Source: Ruminiclostridium herbifermentans (GTDB lineage: Bacteria; Bacillota; Clostridia; Acetivibrionales; DSM-1351). From it: a stretch of 64,000 nt of DNA. Location: NCBI RefSeq assembly GCF_005473905.2, contig NZ_CP061336.1:496001-560000 (forward strand), written 5' to 3'. Shown in pieces: positions 28,187 through 35,539 of this stretch; position 1 is the first letter of the stretch, and each line of letters begins with the position of its first letter. Position numbers and translations under genes: made by a program. Below the pieces are notes generated by a model. That model saw nothing but the letters and a program-made list of their open reading frames with translations, did no database searches and was not told the DNA's origin.

Positions 28187-29173
28187 TTACTTGAAAAAAT
28201 GATCAATTACCTTCTCGACGAAGTCAAAAGAGCTAGTTATTAATTCGTTATTTTTAAAAAAGCCACCTTTTTCTTTCATTCTAATATGAAATAGTTTCTT
28301 TAATTCTTCTATTCTATGATGTTTTACCTTATCTGATACAATTATATTATACACATATAACATACATGTAAATTCTAGAATAGGCCTACACGATAATTTT
28401 TTCTTCCTTATGCTTTTATTTATACTTGGAATTTTACTAATAGCCTGACTTATTTCCATAGGAGGTCTTGAAGTCCGGGTGGATAAGTTTGCTATTATAC
28501 AATTATTATGTGCACAGCCATTTCTGAGACTTTTTACTATATTAATAATATTAGAAGGAATACACTGTTGCCCACTGGTACTATAATTATTATAATAAAA
28601 CTCATAAAACTTGATAAATTCACCAAACGTTATTAGCTCCACCAATACCCATGATGGGCAGTCTACAGATATAATCTTGTTTTCCGTTTTACCATTTGCA
28701 TTAGTCTGTTGCTGAAGAGTAAAATATTTTCTCATTAAGTCATATGTATACGGGGATGAACTTTTAGATTCGAGTATTGTTTTAATATATGTATTTTGAG
28801 CAACAAACTGCTCAACAATATCATAGCCATCTATTAAGTTATTATTCTCAATATCATTTATTAATTTTACTTTTAAATCGTGTTCGATATCTAAGCACAT
28901 CTTTGATATTAGAAACCGCAAATGCATGTCTATCGTGGATAATTCTTGCAAATAAGCGAAATCCAAATTAATATATTTTCCTTTATTCATACCTGATTCA
29001 TGTTTTTTGTAGTTTTTACGATAGGCGGCTGTTCTCATATAATTATTTCTTTTCTGAAGGTATAATTCTGCTTCTTTCTCAGAAGTATATTTGAACGTTA
29101 TTCCTTTATCATTCTTTAATTTACTTATCAACTGCTGTGAAGACATTTTGGGTTTATTTATTTTATTGCTCAT
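28187..29173 (-). CDS. Abi_2 (AbiD/AbiF-like) abortive-infection protein
   Basis: The 328-residue protein matches the Abi_2 family of phage-resistance proteins, which carry a HEPN RNase fold. An N-terminal segment (KPKMSSQQLISKLKNDKGI) leads to YLQKRNNYMRTAAYRKNY and DFAYLQELSTIDMHLRFLIS, the family's first conserved block. The later NIVKSLRNGCAHNNCI holds the HEPN Rx4H motif, Arg217-His222, and appears intact. No signal or membrane segment. It stands alone on the minus strand next to a broken HEPN pair and an HNH-like gene, suggesting a small defence cluster. Exact trigger and target are unknown. Confidence 0.88.
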   Translation of the reverse strand: MSNKINKPKMSSQQLISKLKNDKGITFKYTSEKEAELYLQKRNNYMRTAAYRKNYKKHESGMNKGKYINLDFAYLQELSTIDMHLRFLISKMCLDIEHDLKVKLINDIENNNLIDGYDIVEQFVAQNTYIKTILESKSSSPYTYDLMRKYFTLQQQTNANGKTENKIISVDCPSWVLVELITFGEFIKFYEFYYNNYSTSGQQCIPSNIINIVKSLRNGCAHNNCIIANLSTRTSRPPMEISQAISKIPSINKSIRKKKLSCRPILEFTCMLYVYNIIVSDKVKHHRIEELKKLFHIRMKEKGGFFKNNELITSSFDFVEKVIDHFFK

Positions 29174-29567
29174 TTTTTACCTCTATAATGTAAGTAGTAA
29201 GTAAAAATTATTATTTTTAATATTTAACGGATAAAAGAAATTTATATACTTTTTAGATTATTTTGATATAAGTGTAATCTAATGATGTAATTTATTGTAA
29301 CATAAAGAGTTATTTTATTCTACTCTTTACAGAGAAAATAAGAGTAAGGTTTTTTAAAATTTAGGCAAAAACCACTTAGAATATTAATCAATCTGGCATA
29401 ACAAAATTAAGTCTTGAGGATGGAAAAAAAATAATACCATTGATTTTTTAGAGAGAGTAAAGGAATCATTAAAATACATAAGAGATAATCTTACGAATAG
29501 TTATCATGCTTGATAAAGTTAGTCTTGAATAGCTACGTATCACTAAGTACTATCTATCTATTTATTA
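29174..29567. other. Gene-free AT-rich gap
   Basis: About 390 bases upstream of the Abi gene. It holds a 33-codon frame ending in FLERVKESLKYIRDNLTNSY with no start or ribosome site, possibly a relic, and otherwise nothing recognisable. Confidence 0.4.
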
Positions 29568-30440
29568 TTATAAGTTAAAATCTTTCTTTAAATCCTCGAA
29601 AGCCTTTGATTTCCTAAAGTCTTCCACTTTTGTTTTTACCCTATTATTTATAATTTCTCTTTGTTTGTCACTAATATTAGCTGCCAATTCCTTTGCATTA
29701 TTCAACATTTCAATTAGTTTACTACCACAGACACCCTCAATTATCTGATTCTCTGCTTTTATTACACCAGTTCCATTTATGATTTCTGTATTTACCAATT
29801 TTTCCTGCTTACTCTTGTTATAAAGAGTAAATACAACTATACCCATCATATTAGTTACTGTTGCAAGTGTTTTTAGCGTCTTATTAAAGAAAGTGTAGCT
29901 ACCAATGCTTCGATGCATAGTTATGTGAGGTCTTGTTTCTATTAGTTCTTGACTAATACTTTTGATATCTTCAAAGAAAAACATATGGTTCTCTATTCTA
30001 GGTACTGTTGATTGTTTTTTCAATAGGTAGCTTCTCATTACTTTTTCTCTTTCTATAAAACAAGTCAATGTTTCCATATCAATACCTACTTCCTCGGAAT
30101 GTTCTACAAAGTCTAGTATATCTAAATAAAGACTTCTCCAACTTACGGAAGTTAGAAAATAGTACGCATCACTATCAAATTGAAATATTTTCTTATTACC
30201 CGTCATATATGGGTGAAAGAAAGTATTAGCAAATTTTGTTTCATATACATTGAACAAACTCTCACAATCACTACATAATAGATAATGTTTTTCACTATCT
30301 TGAACTACCTTGTCTGGATTTTGTAAGTTACGGATTGCTCCAATTGATGTCTTTTTTAGGTACCGTACAACAAACTTAGGAACAATATGGCTTAACTCTA
30401 ATTGCTCGACTTCTTGCCTACACAAGGCGCATTGCTTCAT
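29568..30440 (-). CDS. HNH-like (treble-clef) zinc protein, uncharacterised
   Basis: Start ATG at 30440 is preceded by AAGGGGTG at 8-9 nt; an open frame extends further upstream to 30665 but crosses a repeat element and is not convincing. The 290-residue protein opens with MKQCALCRQEVEQLELSHIV, then LLCSDCES near residue 60. This is a CxxC...SHxxPK...CxxC arrangement found in HNH-type nucleases and their non-catalytic relatives. The rest is helical with no recognised domain. No signal peptide. Its neighbours (Abi, HEPN remnants, toxin-antitoxin) suggest a defence or stress role, which is inference. Confidence 0.6.
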   Translation of the reverse strand: MKQCALCRQEVEQLELSHIVPKFVVRYLKKTSIGAIRNLQNPDKVVQDSEKHYLLCSDCESLFNVYETKFANTFFHPYMTGNKKIFQFDSDAYYFLTSVSWRSLYLDILDFVEHSEEVGIDMETLTCFIEREKVMRSYLLKKQSTVPRIENHMFFFEDIKSISQELIETRPHITMHRSIGSYTFFNKTLKTLATVTNMMGIVVFTLYNKSKQEKLVNTEIINGTGVIKAENQIIEGVCGSKLIEMLNNAKELAANISDKQREIINNRVKTKVEDFRKSKAFEDLKKDFNL

Positions 30441-30550
30441 ATAATACACCCCTTTTATCATATTTAGAAAACAAATAATGATAAAATAAAGTATACAGTG
30501 GTAAACATTGGAATGCAATATATACACGAAAATTGCTTGAACAAAGAATA

Positions 30551-30651
30551 ATATGTATAGTGCATAACTAGGAGTTTTAGCAGGATAATATGCTTTTAAT
30601 TTGCTATTTTTATCCGTATATTTAATAAACATGACACCAGTGACAAGTAGA
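30551..30651. repeat. Copy A of a ~100-bp intergenic element
   Basis: Shares its length with copy B at 33753-33855: GTATAGTgCATAACTAGG, TTTAGCAGG, ATTTAATAAACATGAC and a closing GTGxCAAxTA, with scattered changes and short indels. Lies just beyond the 3' end of the 30704 operon. Its last 23 bases (30629-30651) are also identical to yyaL at 25323-25345. Confidence 0.7.
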
Positions 30652-30703
30652 ATTGGTTGTATCATTGCCAGAAAGGAGCTGTTTTATTAGTATATTTGAT
30701 ACT

Positions 30704-31399
30704 TTACTTATTTTCAGCCTTTTGTTGTTCGTTTTTTACTTTGTTTTTTTCTACCTTTTCTTTAACAGCTGTTACTAAGGCATCTTCAGGTATGTTGTCG
30801 TTTATAAACTGAAAATTATTTGTTTTCTTTGTTTTACCGTTCAAGATTTTCATGTTTCCTTGAAGTGGATTGATTGGTGAACATGGACTCTTATATTTAC
30901 CATCTTTATAACTTTTTAAGAATAAAATGTGTCTTTCACCAAGCTTGTAATAATCTATTCCACCTTCAACACGTTCTATAACTTTATATTCTCCACCAAT
31001 CTGCTTTACCTTAACTATATCACCGACAGATGCATCTCCTTTAATTACTTTATCAACTTTGAATTCGGAAACAGTGTAAATATCAGTTGTATAAGCACCT
31101 ACTCTAATTTCTTCAGGTTCATTAACCTTGACAACCTCACCTACTATAATCAAGTTTGCTCTTCTGTCAGCTTCATCAAAATTATCATAATAGCTATATG
31201 AGCCTGAAGAAACCAATTGAGGTAAACCAGTATTTGGGCTGCTAAGTGTACTATTATTCGAATTACTTATTGATGTATTATCTGAAACATTTATAAATAC
31301 GTCTTTGGGCTGCATTTTATTTCCTACTAAAGCAATTATAACTATTGCAATTAAAGCTAAAGCTGGTATGAGCAAATTTGTTTTTTTATTCATTGACAT
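30704..31399 (-). CDS. Membrane-anchored extracytoplasmic protein, partner of the matrixin
   Basis: No family recognised. The 231-residue protein has one N-terminal membrane helix (about 9-26, LLIPALALIAIVIIALVG) and a Ser/Asn-rich linker. A small globular domain follows (about 75-180) with ANLIIVGEVVKVNE, VDKVIKGDASVGDIVKVKQIG and ERHILFLKSY, and a highly charged Lys/Glu tail ends it. The VIVGxVxxV...VxxVxKG pattern suggests an OB-like beta barrel. It lies 19 nt downstream of the matrixin protease with its own AAAGGAG site, so the two are co-transcribed and likely act together outside the membrane. Confidence 0.6.
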   Translation of the reverse strand: MSMNKKTNLLIPALALIAIVIIALVGNKMQPKDVFINVSDNTSISNSNNSTLSSPNTGLPQLVSSGSYSYYDNFDEADRRANLIIVGEVVKVNEPEEIRVGAYTTDIYTVSEFKVDKVIKGDASVGDIVKVKQIGGEYKVIERVEGGIDYYKLGERHILFLKSYKDGKYKSPCSPINPLQGNMKILNGKTKKTNNFQFINDNIPEDALVTAVKEKVEKNKVKNEQQKAENK

Positions 31400-31418
31400 T
31401 AAATTCTCCTTTATTAAT

Positions 31419-32018
31419 TTAGTTTATTTCAGTATATCCATAACATGGCCATCCTGCATTTACAGCGTTTACGTCATAAGTCTTAGGAGTATAATTTGTT
31501 ATACAATTTATATCGCTAGTTCTCATTAATGTATAAGGAGCTTCAACCTCATCATCATTATGAGCTAAGCCAAGTGCATGCCCGAGCTCATGTGCAATGA
31601 TTCCTTGAATTTGATATGTAGGATAGTTGTACTCTTCCATTAAATTTGTATTAAGTGTTATTTTAAACTTAGTTGTAAAATAACTTCTAGTCTGGGCATA
31701 AGATGTATCGTATATCAGTTGCAAATATTGTCCTGACCATGCTTCTTCTAAGTCTTGGTCTGCATATATTTTATTAGAACTACTAGAATTAGTGGAGATG
31801 CTTCTGTCTGTTAAATTACAGTTATTCCATGAGGCTATTGCTGCATTGGAAAGACTCGTGTATGGAGAAAATAAATAATTAGAATTGTCTACAACAACAG
31901 TTGCATAATGATAACCATATGGATTGTATATATACCGAACGGCATTAGCATGTGGAGCTAAAACTAAGGTAAATGATAAACAAGCTAGAAACGCTACTAA
32001 TAATTTAGTTTTTTTCAT
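31419..32018 (-). CDS. Secreted matrixin-type zinc metalloprotease
   Basis: The 199-residue protein has a clean signal peptide (1-26, ending ANA) and a small metzincin domain. The zinc site HELGHALGLAH has His143, Glu144, His147 and His153, and the Met-turn Met165 lies in YTLMRTSD. IQGIIAHELGHALGL is typical of the matrixin family, which cleaves extracellular proteins. There is no propeptide cysteine switch and no cell-wall anchor; two Cys lie near the ends of the domain. It is the first gene of a two-gene operon with the membrane-anchored protein. Confidence 0.92.
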   Translation of the reverse strand: MKKTKLLVAFLACLSFTLVLAPHANAVRYIYNPYGYHYATVVVDNSNYLFSPYTSLSNAAIASWNNCNLTDRSISTNSSSSNKIYADQDLEEAWSGQYLQLIYDTSYAQTRSYFTTKFKITLNTNLMEEYNYPTYQIQGIIAHELGHALGLAHNDDEVEAPYTLMRTSDINCITNYTPKTYDVNAVNAGWPCYGYTEIN

Positions 32019-32216
32019 TAATAAAATCTCCTTATAAAATATGTTTTGTGAGGTTTATAGTGACTAATAAGTAATTTATAAGGCCTTAAAATTGTATGAT
32101 TATTACCACATACCCTATAATGTTTATAACATATTACAAAAAAATATGTCAATTAATAATATTAATGTAATAAATAGTAAGTAAATGCAATGATTCTTTA
32201 AGTATAAGAGCAATAA

Positions 32217-32936
32217 AGTTGTAAACTTACAGAGGCAACTATCGATATTTCAACTAATGGAATGCTGCTATCTAATGAAATGATAGATTTCCTTTATAGA
32301 AATAAAGTTATTGTTACGGTTTCTTTTGACGGGGCTGAAAAAACAACTTTTGAGCATATTCGTAGGGGAGCAAATTTTGAACGCATCTATGGCAACGTAA
32401 AAAAGTTAACAGAGGTATATGAGGGGGTTTCTATTGACTTATCACCAGGAATATATACATCAATCCAGAAAGACAATAGTACTCAGTTGAAGGCGATTGC
32501 CCAACTTGCATATTCACTTGGAATTAGACGTATGGGATATGGTTTAGTAACAGTGCCTGAGAAATATGCTCCTGTCTTGAACGATAGTTTGCGATATGAG
32601 ATTTTGCAAACCTCTATATTTTTGGATTCACATAAAATGCTTAATGACTTATATCCAACAAGAGTAGGTGATTATTTTTGGAGTGGAGAAGAATATGTTT
32701 CAATGGATAAATTCATTTTAAATAAAAACTATAATGCACCAATGAAAAGTGCGTCAATTGCCTATAATGGGGATGTTTTTCTGTGCTGTAACGTTGGCAA
32801 ATATGTTGATAATATTACTAACAAAGGCTTTTTAAATGTTTGGCAGGGAAAGAGATATGTCGAACTTCGTTGTGCAGTAAATTCTAGTCGCAATATGCCA
32901 GAAAGATGTAAGAAATGCACATGGGTTAATAGATAA
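32217..32936 (+). pseudogene. Radical SAM/SPASM protein lacking its N-terminus
   Basis: Open after a stop at 32214-32216, without a ribosome site; the first ATG at 32262 is internal. It begins KLTEATIDISTNGMLLSNEM, a mid-barrel radical SAM strand. It continues through VTVSFDGAEKTTFEHIRRG and ends with a SPASM-like cluster domain (VFLCCNVGKY ... RCKKCTW). The CxxxCxxC motif that binds the catalytic 4Fe-4S cluster would be upstream and is missing. Intact relatives mature peptides or enzymes. A hairpin at 32966-32986 follows. Confidence 0.8.
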
Positions 32937-32965
32937 TAATGTATATATATTTTTGATAATTTTGT

Positions 32966-32986
32966 GAGGCGGTTATTGACCGCCTC
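32966..32986 (+). terminator. GC-rich hairpin after the radical SAM remnant
   Basis: GAGGCGGT (32966-32973) pairs perfectly with ACCGCCTC (32979-32986), loop TATTG, followed by a weak T-rich stretch. Probably a terminator. Confidence 0.65.
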
Positions 32987-33159
32987 TCTACATATTTTAT
33001 AAAATTATTAGGGACATGAAGCCGTAGAGGTCATTTGTGAATCTAAAACACCTGATTATATTTTTATATAAAATATATTATAAAATTTTGTATATTATAT
33101 TGTGTAGAATTTAATAACAGCATATAATAGGAGTATAAGAATACATAAGGAGAATGATT

Positions 33160-33489
33160 ATGCTTATACAGGATAGATTTATTTCAACATCAGAGTTGCA
33201 GCAAAATGTTGCTAAAACAATTGATAAGGCAAAGAAAGAAGACATTATTATAATAAGGAATAATAAACTTGAAGCTGCGATAATTAGTATAGAAAAGTAT
33301 AACCAGCTTTTAGAATATATTGAATGGAAAAAAATTAGTGATGCTTTGGATAACATGCCTGTCGAATGTGTTTCAGACGAAGATGTCAAACACCATATGA
33401 GTATTCTATCACAAGCAAAAGCAGAAAAACGATTTACTGCTGAGGATATTGAAAAGATTGCAGAAAGTGATAATGACTATAATGTATAA
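33160..33489 (+). CDS. Phd/YefM-type antitoxin
   Basis: The 109-residue protein opens with ISTSELQQNVAKTIDKAKKE and IIIIRNNKLEAAIISIEKYN, the Phd/YefM DNA-binding fold that represses its own operon. The acidic C-terminal tail (FTAEDIEKIAESDNDYN) is where such antitoxins wrap their toxin. I chose ATG at 33160 because AAGGAG lies 7 nt upstream; ATG at 33154 is too close. It overlaps the toxin gene by 17 bases. It looks intact, unlike the second pair nearby. Confidence 0.9.
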   Translation: MLIQDRFISTSELQQNVAKTIDKAKKEDIIIIRNNKLEAAIISIEKYNQLLEYIEWKKISDALDNMPVECVSDEDVKHHMSILSQAKAEKRFTAEDIEKIAESDNDYNV

Positions 33490-33769
33490 AGTAACATTTT
33501 CAAAAGAAGTTGCTAAAACAATTATTAAATACGATAAGGTTACAAGAGATAGAATATATAGTGCATTAAACAGCCTTCCTAAAGGTGATGTTAAACGTAT
33601 GCAAGGCTATGATAACCCTCCATATTTTAGGATTCGAATTGGAGATATAAGAGCGTTATTTATTAAGGATAATGCTAGGATGGAAATATTTGTTTTTGAT
33701 ATTAAAACTAGAGGGGATATTTATAAAAAAAACTGCTTGCATGAAGAGAAAAATACGTATAGTACATAA
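33473..33769 (+). CDS. RelE/ParE-superfamily toxin
   Basis: About 98 residues of the RelE/ParE fold: YKVTFSKEVAKTIIKYDKVT, RDRIYSALNSLPKGDVKRMQ, and PYFRIRIGDIRALFIKDNAR, where the central FRxRxGDxR strand is the RelE-type signature. It is probably an mRNA interferase neutralised by the upstream antitoxin. Start ATG at 33473 (after GAAAG) overlaps the antitoxin; ATG at 33482 is an alternative. The last five codons fall inside a ~100-bp repeat, so the C-terminal tail was probably replaced by that element. Confidence 0.88.
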   Translation: MTIMYKVTFSKEVAKTIIKYDKVTRDRIYSALNSLPKGDVKRMQGYDNPPYFRIRIGDIRALFIKDNARMEIFVFDIKTRGDIYKKNCLHEEKNTYST

Positions 33770-33855
33770 CTAGGGAGTTTAGCAGGGTAATTAACCTTGC
33801 TTTTATTTTACTTTTTTTACAGGCATACTTAATAAACATGACCTAGTGGCAAATA
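33753..33855. repeat. Copy B of the ~100-bp element, including a terminator
   Basis: Homologous to 30551-30651. Contains AGCAGGGT (33781-33788) pairing with ACCTTGCT (33794-33801), followed by a long T-rich run, so it serves as the toxin operon's terminator. The toxin stop codon (33767-33769) lies inside it. Confidence 0.7.
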
Positions 33856-34034
33856 CTATAACCGATACTGAGGAGTAAGGATAGGAAAAAGGACATTTAT
33901 TAAAATGAAAGATAGTGTTGAAAATTAAGATGCAATTATACAGTGTTTTTATAGATTAAGGTATAATGAAGAAGAAATTCAATTAGTACGGAAATATTTT
34001 ATAGTGTGAACTAATGACATGGAGGATAGGATTA

Positions 34035-34139
34035 ATGCAAGAATGGCTTTTAATATTATTATATTTTATTGGTATGATAGTATTATTACTTTTTATTGGA
34101 TGGGCTGACTGGAAATTTAAATGCTGCTGGTGGATTTGA
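34035..34139 (+). CDS. Short membrane-helix ORF at a deletion junction
   Basis: A GGAGG site at 34021-34025 lies 9 nt before ATG 34035. The 34-residue product is mostly one hydrophobic helix (WLLILLYFIGMIVLLLFIGW), then stops inside the RidA fragment's sequence in another frame. It is best read as the start of a lost membrane protein joined to RidA by a deletion. It may be translated, but function is doubtful. Confidence 0.4.
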   Translation: MQEWLLILLYFIGMIVLLLFIGWADWKFKCCWWI

Positions 34140-34398
34140 TAAAGATGATATTGTATATCAAATGGAAGCAAGCTTCAATAGCTTAAAAAGCACTTTGGAG
34201 TCAGCTGGTGCAACTTTAGATGATATGGTTCAGATTAATTTGTATCTGAAGAACATTGAGGATTTCAGGAAGGCAAGAGATGTTTTTTATAAATATTTTA
34301 AGAATGGTTTTTCTGCAAGAATGTCAACAACTACAGATTTTGTGAACTCTGCCTGCTTATGTATGTTAGATGGAATAGCATATAAAAAGCGAAGTTAA
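34096..34398 (+). pseudogene. RidA/YjgF-family protein, N-terminally truncated
   Basis: The 100 codons from a TTG at 34096 cover most of a RidA-type enamine/imine deaminase: MEASFNSLKSTLESAGATLD, DMVQINLYLKNIEDF and FSARMSTTTDFVN. Complete members are about 125 residues and start with a strand containing SGQ or similar, which is missing here. The break at about 34098 abuts the membrane-helix ORF in another frame. The active-site region at the C-terminus is also shortened. Confidence 0.75.
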
Positions 34399-34602
34399 AA
34401 AACCTCCAATCAAGTGCGTGGAGGACATAACATGCTTATATATGGTTTCGTGTAACATTTGCTTTTAAAATAGAAGTTTATTTACAGAAGTACTTTACAC
34501 ACTTATTATTCAATCAATCTAAATATATAAAAAAGTAGGGGATGGGTGCACCATCTAATACACCTGTGCTTAGCTTATCAGTTACTTTTTGGACAGGTAC
34601 AA
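34399..34602. other. Gap between RidA remnant and dead toxin-antitoxin pair
   Basis: About 200 bases. A weak hairpin CCTCCA/TGGAGG at 34403-34424 may end the RidA transcript. Nothing else recognised. Confidence 0.4.
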
Positions 34603-34911
34603 TTATGCTTTGTTTAAATACTGCTTTAAATCTAAATCCCTTGAACTATGTAAAATTCGATATATTCTTATTATTCCTTCTGCTTCGTCTACAGTGTAAA
34701 AAACAAGATAATTTTTAACCACAGATCTTCTGAAAAATGTGTCATCTTGAAAAATTTCGTACATCAATGGAGTTTATTTTATTTGATTAACTTTGTCTGT
34801 TAAATTACGTATAAACTTGTCAACTGTACTTTCGTAATATGGAGACAGATACTTATTTATTTCCAGAACGTCACTTAATGCTATAGGAAGAAACTCTACA
34901 GTATAAATCAT
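34603..34911 (-). pseudogene. RelE/ParE-type toxin with an in-frame TAA
   Basis: Read on the minus strand from ATG 34911, the frame gives YTVEFLPIALSDVLEINKYL and continues to NQIK. A TAA (34774-34776) follows, then the frame resumes as TPLMYEIFQDDTFFRRSVV, NYLVFYTVDEAEGIIRIYRI and stops normally at 34603. This is a complete ParE/RelE sequence with a single nonsense codon at about position 46. The ATG overlaps the antitoxin's ancestral TGA, as in intact pairs. Confidence 0.85.
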
Positions 34912-35183
34912 AAGTCTTTACTCACAGTTTTCCAAAATTCATTTTCAGAAAGCCATTTAGTTTCTGGTGATTCGGCTTATTCTTTTGCTTTCTTTAATTC
35001 TGATAGAACATATTTTTTATGGACATATTCTTCGTAATCAGCAAATTCTTCGATGCCTATTAAAAAAGCTTCTCCACGACCGTTATTTATAATAATTACG
35101 TGATTGTGCTCTTTGACGATCTTAGCAATTTCATAATAATTATTTCTTAAATCTCTTGATGGTCTAACATAGGTATTTAACAT
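34908..35183 (-). pseudogene. Phd/YefM-type antitoxin with an in-frame TAA
   Basis: From ATG 35183 the frame reads YVRPSRDLRNNYYEIAKIVK, HVIIINNGRGEAFLIGIEE, and reaches KKAKE before TAA at 34977-34979. It continues AESPETKWLSENEFWKTVSK to a TGA overlapping the toxin start. The continuation is exactly the expected antitoxin tail, so the stop is a point change, probably from GAA. The 68-residue product would bind DNA but lack the toxin-neutralising tail. Confidence 0.85.
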
Positions 35184-35539
35184 AATAATTAACTCCCATT
35201 TTTACTTCTGATTAAGCGCATCATAATATGACTACGCTGTCAATGCGGGTTTTCTGCCATTGCTCAAAATATTTTTGAAATGAATACCTTTATGTACTTC
35301 AACATCAAATTTCAATGATTTTTTGTAGAAAAAAATATGAACTTATATATTTTGTCATATATAATAAATTAACATATATTACAACAAGAGAAAAGAATTT
35401 CTAAGTATGACTAAAACATTCAAAACTACAAAATAGTACACTCATACAGCAAAAATACCGACTGTATATTATTTTCCATATATGGTATTATATATTAATG
35501 AATTTAATTGTATATTTTGCGGGGTGGGGGAATTAGTTT
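35184..35539. other. Intergenic region before the export operon
   Basis: About 355 bases, AT-rich, between divergent transcripts. It must hold the export operon's promoter, but no convincing -35/-10 pair or dyad was picked out by eye. Confidence 0.35.

Noticed and set aside
29407-29515. 33-codon stretch ending LERVKESLKYIRDNLTNSY
   Set aside because: No start or translation signal, and too short to assign; noted only as a possible relic.
30441-30665. 75-residue N-terminal extension of the HNH-like protein
   Set aside because: It lies across a repeated element, and the internal ATG at 30440 has a strong ribosome site directly before the CxxC motif.
34774-34979. TAA recoded as Glu in the toxin-antitoxin pair
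   Set aside because: TAA is the regular stop of many intact genes in this window, so local nonsense mutations are the better reading.
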